From NCBI GenBank assembly GCA_903884065.1, contig CAISDL010000035.1, forward strand, positions 1 to 38,865: a DNA stretch of 38,865 nucleotides, read 5' to 3'. Origin of the DNA: an uncultured Actinomycetes bacterium (lineage in GTDB: Bacteria; Actinomycetota; Actinomycetes; Mycobacteriales; Mycobacteriaceae). The notes beneath the pieces were generated by a model. That model did not search any database, had not been told where the DNA came from, and saw only the letters and a list, made by a program, of their open reading frames with translations. Below, piece after piece: positions 28,845 to 38,865 of the stretch; position 1 is the first letter of the stretch; each line of letters opens with the position of its first letter. The position numbers were made by a program, and so were the translations under genes.

Positions 28845-28879
28845 CCCGGGCACCGGTCCCGAGCAGCGCAGACACCGCA

Positions 28880-28888
28880 TTATCCACA
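28880..28888 (+). promoter_or_regulatory. DnaA box in oriC
   Basis: TTATCCACA, perfect consensus, about 15 bp before the AT-rich tract. Confidence 0.85.
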
Positions 28889-29112
28889 CGATGCACAGCC
28901 CCTATTACTGTTACTGAGACATCTTCGATGTATTTCTCTTAGAAGAAGGCGCCTGGGGAAACTCGAAACACAGGGGTCGTCGACCGTGTTTGAGCAGTCG
29001 TTGTCAGCCCCGGGGATTAGCTTTCAAGATGGCGGCCAACGCTCTACGGTGAGTGATCTGACCGCCGTTTCCGGCTGCCATTAGCCGGGGTGATGAAGGG
29101 ACAAAAATAGAC

Positions 29113-30303
29113 GTGGCAACCACGACGGTTGGCTCCGACCTGAAGTTTCGCCTGGTTCGGGAGGATTTCGCCGATGCCGTGGCCTGGGTCGCCCGCAGCC
29201 TGCCCACCAGGCCGCCGTCGAATCCCGTCCTCGCCGGTGTTCTCATCACCGGATCCGAAGACGGTCTGACCATCGCGGGATTCGACTTCGATGTATCCGC
29301 CGAGGTGCAGGTTCCCGCGGAAATCGCTTCCAGCGGAACGGTTTTGGTGTCCGGTCGGTTGCTGTCCGACATCACCCGGGCCTTGCCGGCAAAGCCGGTC
29401 GACGTCAGCGTCGATGGTTCACGCATGCTGCTGACCTGCGGTAGCGCAAAATTTTCGCTCCCGGCCATGCCGGTGGAGGATTACCCGGCACTGCCGACCC
29501 TGCCGGAAGAGACCGGGATGGTGGCCGCGGATCTGTTCACCGAGGCGGTCGGCCAGGTGGCCATCGCCGCCGGCCGTGACGACACGCTGCCGATGTTGAC
29601 CGGCATCCGGGTGGAGATCTCCGGGGACAAGGTGGTGCTTGCCGCGACCGACAGGTTCCGTCTTGCAGTTCGCGAGCTCAGCTGGTCGACGAGTACGCCT
29701 GATATCGACGCCGCGGTGCTGGTTCCCGCCAAGACGCTCGCCGAGGCCGCCAAGTCGGTCGCACCGGCTTCGGATGTGCACCTGGCACTCGGCACCGGCG
29801 CATCGGTGGGTGAAGAACGGCTGCTGGGGATGCGCAGCGGGGGCCGCCGCAGCACGACTCGTCTGCTCGACACCGAATTCCCGAAATACCGGCAACTGCT
29901 GCCGGCCGAACATACGGCCATCGCCACGATCGCAGTCGCGGATCTGGCCGAGGCGATCAAACGCGTGGCGCTGGTCGCCGATCGCGGTGCCCAGGTCAGG
30001 ATGGAATTCACCGACGGGGCGGTGCGGTTGTCCGCCGGCGCTGACGGTGTCGGCATGGCCGAGGAAGAGTTGCCGGTGGAGTTCGCGGGTGAGCCGCTGA
30101 CGATCGCGTTCAACCCCACCTATCTGACCGACGGGTTGGGGTCTCTGCACTCCGAGCGGGTGACATTCGGATTCACCACTCCCAGTAAGCCCGCGGTGCT
30201 CAGGCCCGCCGCCGAGGATGCCGGACCCGCCGGGCTGGGACCGTTCCCGGCCGGGGATACCGACTACGTCTATCTGCTGATGCCAGTCCGGCTGCCGGGC
30301 TGA
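29113..30303 (+). CDS. dnaN: DNA polymerase III sliding clamp (beta subunit)
   Basis: 396 residues forming the three repeated clamp domains ([87 protein letters not shown]), ending with the conserved [10 protein letters not shown] that forms part of the ligand-binding pocket. The clamp encircles DNA and tethers polymerase. The start is GTG 29113; GAAGGGA lies about 11 nt upstream. Confidence 0.97.
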   Translation: MATTTVGSDLKFRLVREDFADAVAWVARSLPTRPPSNPVLAGVLITGSEDGLTIAGFDFDVSAEVQVPAEIASSGTVLVSGRLLSDITRALPAKPVDVSVDGSRMLLTCGSAKFSLPAMPVEDYPALPTLPEETGMVAADLFTEAVGQVAIAAGRDDTLPMLTGIRVEISGDKVVLAATDRFRLAVRELSWSTSTPDIDAAVLVPAKTLAEAAKSVAPASDVHLALGTGASVGEERLLGMRSGGRRSTTRLLDTEFPKYRQLLPAEHTAIATIAVADLAEAIKRVALVADRGAQVRMEFTDGAVRLSAGADGVGMAEEELPVEFAGEPLTIAFNPTYLTDGLGSLHSERVTFGFTTPSKPAVLRPAAEDAGPAGLGPFPAGDTDYVYLLMPVRLPG

Positions 30304-30328
30304 CCGAAACTCGAGAAAGAAGAGCATC

Positions 30329-31222
30329 ATGCAACTCGGTCTGGTTGGCCTGGGCAAGATGGGTTTCAACATGCGCCAGCGCATGCGCGATGCCGGACAC
30401 GAGGTCATCGGGTATGACCCGCGCCCGGAAGTCTCCGACGTCCCGAATCTCGCCGGACTCGCCGAAGCGCTGACCGCACCTCGCGTCGTGTGGGTGATGG
30501 TGCCGTCCGGACCGATCACCCACGACACCATCCAATCGCTGTCTGAGGTCCTCAGCCCGGGAGACCTGGTGGTCGACGGCGGTAACTCGCGCTACACCGA
30601 GGACGGTCCGCACGCCGAACTACTCGCCACGCGCGGCATCGGGTTCGTCGACGCCGGTGTCTCCGGTGGAATCTGGGGTCTGGCCGAGGGATACGGGTTG
30701 ATGGTCGGCGGCAGCGACGACGACATCACCCGACTGATGCCGATCTTCGACGCGCTGCGGCCCCCCGGCGACATCGCCGACGGTTTCGTGCACGCCGGCC
30801 CCGTCGGCGCCGGCCACTACGCGAAAATGGTGCACAACGGAATCGAGTACGGCCTGATGATGGCCTACTCCGAAGGGTACGAGTTGCTGGCCGCCGAACC
30901 GTTGATCACCGACACCCAGGCGGTGATCCAGGCCTGGACCAACGGCACCGTCGTGCGCTCCTGGCTGCAACAGCTGCTGGCCAAGGCACTCAAAGAGGAT
31001 CCGAACTTCTCCGAGATCTCCGACTACACCGAGGATTCCGGCGAGGGCCGATGGACCGTCGAGGAGGCCATCAACCATCGGGTGCCCACGCCGGTGATCG
31101 CGGCATCGCTGTTCGCACGGTTCGCATCGCGGCAGGATCAGTCGCCGACGATGAAGGCGGTATCGGCGCTGCGGAACCAGTTCGGTGGCCATGCCGTCAA
31201 ACGGGTTCCGCTGTCCGGCTAG
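30329..31222 (+). CDS. gnd: 6-Phosphogluconate dehydrogenase, short type
   Basis: 297 residues, the short (about 300 aa) form. The Rossmann nucleotide site is GLVGLGKMGFNM at the N-terminus, the substrate motif VDGGNSRY and VDAGVSGGIWGLAEGYGLMVGG, the catalytic GAGHYAKMVHNGIEYG with Lys and Asn, and the C-terminal all-helical domain is truncated relative to the 470-residue form. It oxidises 6-phosphogluconate to ribulose 5-phosphate and CO2; short forms often prefer NAD+. It sits between dnaN and recF, where M. tuberculosis has no gene. The ATG at 30329 has an AGAAAGAAGAG purine run before it. recF begins 4 nt after its stop. Confidence 0.95.
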   Translation: MQLGLVGLGKMGFNMRQRMRDAGHEVIGYDPRPEVSDVPNLAGLAEALTAPRVVWVMVPSGPITHDTIQSLSEVLSPGDLVVDGGNSRYTEDGPHAELLATRGIGFVDAGVSGGIWGLAEGYGLMVGGSDDDITRLMPIFDALRPPGDIADGFVHAGPVGAGHYAKMVHNGIEYGLMMAYSEGYELLAAEPLITDTQAVIQAWTNGTVVRSWLQQLLAKALKEDPNFSEISDYTEDSGEGRWTVEEAINHRVPTPVIAASLFARFASRQDQSPTMKAVSALRNQFGGHAVKRVPLSG

Positions 31223-31225
31223 CCC

Positions 31226-32407
31226 ATGTATGTCCGTCACCTGGCGCTGCGCGACTTCCGATCATGGTCGGCTGTCGATCTGGACCTGACGCCCGGCCGG
31301 ACCGTTTTCGTCGGCCGGAACGGCTTCGGTAAGACGAATCTTGTTGAGGCCCTGTGGTATTGCGCCACATTGGGTTCCCACCGGGTGGCCACAGACGCGC
31401 CGCTGATTAGGGCCGGGGCGGAGAGCGCGGTGGTCTCGACGATCGTGGTCAACGAGGGCCGCGAACTGGCCATCGACCTCGAGATCGCCGCGGGTCGGGC
31501 GAACAAGGGGCGACTGAATCGCTCACCGGTTCGCAGCACCCGGGAGGTTCTCGGTGCGTTGCGGGCCGTGCTGTTCGCCCCGGAGGACCTGTCTTTAGTA
31601 CGGGGCGATCCCGGCGAACGCCGCCGATACCTCGATGAACTCGCCACCGTCCGGCGCCCGACCATTGCGGGAGTCCGCGCCGACTACGACAAGGTGCTTC
31701 GCCAACGCACAGCGCTGCTCAAGTCGGCCGCGGGTCATCGCATGCGCCGCGACGCCGGTGTTTCTGAGACGCTCGATGTGTGGGACGGTCACCTCGCCGC
31801 GCACGGCGCGAAGCTGATGGCCGCCCGGCTGGACCTGGTCGATCTCCTGCAGCCCGAGGTGGAGAAGGCCTATCAGCTTCTGGCGCCGAGTTCGCGGCCG
31901 GCGCTGATCTCCTACCGCAGCAGCAGCATCGATGGCATCGGCGAGGGGGACGGCGACGCCGAATTCCTGGAAGCGGCGTTGCTGGCTGCGCTGGCTCGGC
32001 GCCGAGACGCAGAACTGGACCGGGGCATGTGTCTGGTCGGGCCGCACCGCGACGACCTGGAATTACGGTTGGGCGACCAACCCGCGAAGGGCTTCGCCAG
32101 CCATGGTGAATCCTGGTCGTTGGCGTTGTCGTTGCGCTTGGCGGCCTATGAGCTGCTCCGCGGCGAGGGCAGCGAGCCGGTGCTGATCCTCGACGACGTC
32201 TTCGCCGAGCTCGACACCGCGCGACGGCGGGCGCTGGCGGGGGTCGCCGCCGGGGCGGAGCAGGTTCTGGTGACGGCCGCGGTGGCCGAGGACATTCCGC
32301 AGGATTGGGACGACGCCGCCCGGATCGACGTCACGATGCGCGAAGACGAGACTGGCCGGACCTCTGCCGCGGTGGTGGCGGATGCAGAGATTCCGAGGTC
32401 ACCATGA
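31226..32407 (+). CDS. recF: DNA repair ATPase RecF
   Basis: 393 residues. Walker A is GRNGFGKTN (30-38), with Arg in place of the usual Pro of GPNGxGKTN; the middle has the ABC-like coiled section; the signature is [19 protein letters not shown], and the Walker B is [13 protein letters not shown]. RecF loads RecA at gaps with RecO and RecR. The start lies 4 nt after the gnd stop, so expression depends on gnd translation or its leader. The stop overlaps the next gene (ATGA). Confidence 0.96.
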   Translation: MYVRHLALRDFRSWSAVDLDLTPGRTVFVGRNGFGKTNLVEALWYCATLGSHRVATDAPLIRAGAESAVVSTIVVNEGRELAIDLEIAAGRANKGRLNRSPVRSTREVLGALRAVLFAPEDLSLVRGDPGERRRYLDELATVRRPTIAGVRADYDKVLRQRTALLKSAAGHRMRRDAGVSETLDVWDGHLAAHGAKLMAARLDLVDLLQPEVEKAYQLLAPSSRPALISYRSSSIDGIGEGDGDAEFLEAALLAALARRRDAELDRGMCLVGPHRDDLELRLGDQPAKGFASHGESWSLALSLRLAAYELLRGEGSEPVLILDDVFAELDTARRRALAGVAAGAEQVLVTAAVAEDIPQDWDDAARIDVTMREDETGRTSAAVVADAEIPRSP

Positions 32408-32961
32408 CTGACGACGAGGACGCGACTCCCCCGGAGCACCTCGCCGGGCTGGCCGGCATGGACCTGGTCCGCCGGGCATTGGAGGAGGCGCGGGCCGCGG
32501 CCAGGGGTCAGGGCAAGCACATCGGTCAGGGCCGACGGTCGCCGGCGGCCCGCCGCACTCCCCACCCGAACAGCCGGCGCCGCTGGTCGGGCCCCGGGCC
32601 GGACGGTCGCGATCCGCAACCGCTCGGCCGCGCCGCAAGCGAGTTGTCGAGCAGTCGCGGCTGGTCACCACGGGTGGCGGAGGGCACGGTCTTCGCGCGA
32701 TGGCCGGAGGTCGTCGGCGAACAGATCGCCGAACACGCCCAACCGACGACACTTCGCGACGGGGTGCTGAGTATCGCGGCGGAGTCGACGGCCTGGGCCA
32801 CCCAGTTGCGGATGGTCCAGGCCCAGGTGTTGGCGAAGATCGCCGCGGCCGTCGGCGACGGCGTCGTGACCTCGTTACGAATCACCGGCCCCAGTGCCCC
32901 GTCGTGGCGCAAGGGCCCGCGGCACATCTCCGGACGCGGTCCCCGCGACACCTACGGCTGA
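32404..32961 (+). CDS. dciA: DciA-type replicative helicase loader (DUF721, Rv0004-like)
   Basis: 185 residues. A variable, basic, probably disordered N-terminal half ([19 protein letters not shown]) leads to the DUF721 domain: [64 protein letters not shown]. DciA proteins interact with DnaB and substitute for DnaC/DnaI-type loaders; M. tuberculosis Rv0004 has been assigned this role. Four-base overlap with recF. Confidence 0.9.
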   Translation: MTDDEDATPPEHLAGLAGMDLVRRALEEARAAARGQGKHIGQGRRSPAARRTPHPNSRRRWSGPGPDGRDPQPLGRAASELSSSRGWSPRVAEGTVFARWPEVVGEQIAEHAQPTTLRDGVLSIAAESTAWATQLRMVQAQVLAKIAAAVGDGVVTSLRITGPSAPSWRKGPRHISGRGPRDTYG

Positions 32962-35253
<2,292 letters not shown>

Positions 35254-35301
35254 CCGTGACGTTTAGCCACTCAGCCTTCGCACGCCCGGATAGAGGATCA
35301 G

Positions 35302-37818
<2,517 letters not shown>

Positions 37819-37854
37819 CGGGCGTCTGGCAGGGGACGTAGTTAAGGAGTAGCG

Positions 37855-38616
37855 GTGGGTTCACCGAACGAGCCGGGTCAGCCCCGGGCGGGAGAGCGTC
37901 CGGCCAACGGCGACGTCACGACGGACGTCCCGCCCTGGCAGAACAGCGCCCGGCCCCGTCCCGAGGTTCCCCAGCGGACCACGTCGGTACCGGCGACGCG
38001 CTGGGTGACGGGGACGGCAGCCCCCTCGGTGCCCGCGCCGGCCTCGGCGGTCCAGCGCACCGATGTCGTCGGTCTGGTCGAGCCGATCCCCAGTGAGTTG
38101 CCCGACTTGTCCGGGCCGGTACCCCGACCTCCGCAGCACCGTCAGGCAGGTGCCGAGCCCCCCCTGCCCGCCGCGCCGCCAGGCCCGCCCCTGCGCGCCG
38201 GCCAGCCAACCGTGCCTACGATGCGCACCGACACGACCGGACGACCCCGCGGACCGGTGCGGGCCAGCATGCAGGTTCGCCGCATCGACCCCTGGAGTGC
38301 GCTGAAGGTGTCGCTGCTGCTCAACGTGGCGCTGTTCTTCGTGTGGATGATCGCGGTGGCCTTCCTCTACCTGGTGCTCGGCGCCATGGGTGTGTGGAGC
38401 AAGTTGAACAGCAACGTCGGCGATCTGCTCACCACCGGCAGTGGCGGCGGTGGCGCGGACCTGGTGTCGGCGGGGTCGATTTTCGGTGGTGCCGCCCTGA
38501 TCGGTCTGGTGAACCTGGTGCTGCTCACGGCGATGGCCACCGTCGGGGCCTACATCTACAACCTCAGCACCGACATCGTGGGCGGTGTCGAGGTCACGCT
38601 GGCCGATCTGGACTAG
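37855..38616 (+). CDS. DUF3566 transmembrane protein (Rv0007-like)
   Basis: 253 residues. The first half is Pro/Arg/Thr-rich and probably disordered and cytoplasmic. The DUF3566 part has two transmembrane helices (VSLLLNVALFFVWMIAVAFLYLVLGAMGVW and GGAALIGLVNLVLLTAMATVGAYIYNL) around a short loop with GSGGGGADLVS. The GTG at 37855 has AAGGAG 5 nt upstream. It follows gyrA with a 36-nt gap, as in other mycobacteria, and may be cotranscribed. The function is unknown. Confidence 0.9.
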   Translation: MGSPNEPGQPRAGERPANGDVTTDVPPWQNSARPRPEVPQRTTSVPATRWVTGTAAPSVPAPASAVQRTDVVGLVEPIPSELPDLSGPVPRPPQHRQAGAEPPLPAAPPGPPLRAGQPTVPTMRTDTTGRPRGPVRASMQVRRIDPWSALKVSLLLNVALFFVWMIAVAFLYLVLGAMGVWSKLNSNVGDLLTTGSGGGGADLVSAGSIFGGAALIGLVNLVLLTAMATVGAYIYNLSTDIVGGVEVTLADLD

Positions 38617-38651
38617 CAGTACAACCGGTTCGGCGACCAGCCAAGCCCGTT

Positions 38652-38681
38652 TTGGGTACGCCGCCGTGGTTGCGGTAACCT
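38652..38681 (+). promoter_or_regulatory. Promoter of the tRNA-Ile gene
   Basis: TTGGGT (38652-38657) and TAACCT (38676-38681) are 18 nt apart; the -10 fits TAnnnT and the -35 is partial. The start would be about 9 nt before the mature tRNA 5' end. Confidence 0.5.
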
Positions 38682-38696
38682 TCGTCGCGCGCGTGC

Positions 38697-38770
38697 GGGC
38701 CTATAGCTCAGGTGGTTAGAGCGCTTCGCTGATAACGAAGAGGTCGGAGGTTCGAGTCCTCCTAGGCCCA
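38697..38770 (+). tRNA. ileT: tRNA-Ile (anticodon GAT)
   Basis: 74 nt that fold as a cloverleaf: acceptor GGGCCTA with TAGGCCC, D arm GCTCAGGTGGTTAGAGC, anticodon stem CTTCG/CGAAG with loop CTGATAA (anticodon GAT at 38731-38733), and T arm GGAGGTTCGAGTCCTCC. The discriminator is A. No CCA is encoded (the next bases are CGA), so it is added after transcription, by the CCA-adding enzyme also found in this window. Confidence 0.97.
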
Positions 38771-38772
38771 CG

Positions 38773-38865
38773 ATGTCCTGGTTGACACGGGGAAAACCCA
38801 CCAAGCTGGCGCTGCTGGCAGCGGCGGTCGGCGTGGCTTGGCTGATCTCAGGCCGGCGCCGCCGA
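38773..38865 (+). CDS. Start of a possible small membrane protein, cut by the window edge
   Basis: ATG at 38773, 31 codons open to the edge: MSWLTRGKPTKLALLAA, then a hydrophobic helix (LALLAAAVGVAWLI) and a SGRRRRR-like basic end. There is no ribosome-binding site, since the ATG is 2 nt after the tRNA. A DLW-39-type small membrane protein is one possibility, but the diagnostic part would lie outside the window. Confidence 0.35.
   Translation, partial: MSWLTRGKPTKLALLAAAVGVAWLISGRRRR

Larger units (their letters stand above)
28640..29112. other. oriC: Chromosomal replication origin oriC (dnaA-dnaN intergenic region)
   Basis: 473 nt without a gene, in the position established for oriC in mycobacteria. 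It holds three good DnaA boxes (28734, 28836, 28880), weaker matches such as CCATCCACA at 28825-28833, and an AT-rich tract at about 28902-28950 (ATTACTGTTACTGAG, TATTTCTCTTAGAAG) close to the last box, suitable for unwinding. The 3' part carries the dnaN leader, with a poor promoter candidate (TTGTCA 29001-29006, CAAGAT 29025-29030, 18-nt spacing). The boundaries of the minimal origin cannot be set from sequence alone. Confidence 0.9.

Overview
The window is about 39 kb of high-G+C actinobacterial chromosome spanning the replication origin. The gene order, product by product, is that of a Mycobacterium-type genome: Rv3906c-like gene, pcnA, mutT4, Rv3909, mviN, sigM, trxB, trxC, cwlM, Rv3916c-like, parB, parA, gidB, jag, yidC, yidD, rnpA, rpmH, dnaA, oriC, dnaN, gnd, recF, dciA, gyrB, gyrA, Rv0007-like, ileT. 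Two features point to a fast-growing Mycolicibacterium rather than the M. tuberculosis complex: gnd lies between dnaN and recF, and the leuS to Rv0036c block lies beside pcnA. The comparison with other species is from memory and not from a search.

Positions 1-8142 hold a truncated FAD-linked, Tat-type oxidase gene, leuS, a divergent mtc28-like secreted antigen gene, a small membrane protein, a YqgE/AlgH protein on the other strand, an MFS transporter and a DinB/maleylpyruvate-isomerase-like protein. Positions 8129-8426 are a tandem array of a 52-53 bp hairpin-forming repeat that fills the gap between two convergent genes. Positions 8435-10382 hold a small DxDxDG-repeat protein and the CCA-adding enzyme. 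Positions 10461-20595 are a co-directional run joined by start/stop overlaps. It covers nucleotide sanitation (mutT4), the MurJ/MviN lipid II flippase fused to a pseudokinase, SigM with what looks like a truncated anti-sigma factor, thioredoxin reductase and thioredoxin, and the catalytically dead amidase homologue CwlM. Positions 20617-26713 are the leftward rpmH-rnpA-yidD-yidC-jag-gidB-parA-parB group, with two perfect parS palindromes, plus a GNAT-like protein.

Positions 26714-29112 contain divergent dnaA and rpmH promoters with near-consensus elements, DnaA boxes in front of dnaA, dnaA itself (TTG start) and the oriC intergenic region with further DnaA boxes. Positions 29113-38616 are the rightward dnaN-gnd-recF-dciA-gyrB-gyrA-Rv0007 series, followed by tRNA-Ile(GAT) and a short reading frame cut by the window edge.

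Most of the window is conserved core sequence. The points that go beyond routine annotation are the hairpin repeat array, the apparently truncated anti-SigM protein, the DxDxDG protein, the serine at the fluoroquinolone-determining position of GyrA, a set of probable leaderless promoters, and a predicted bicovalent flavoprotein. I found no mobile element, prophage or CRISPR array.
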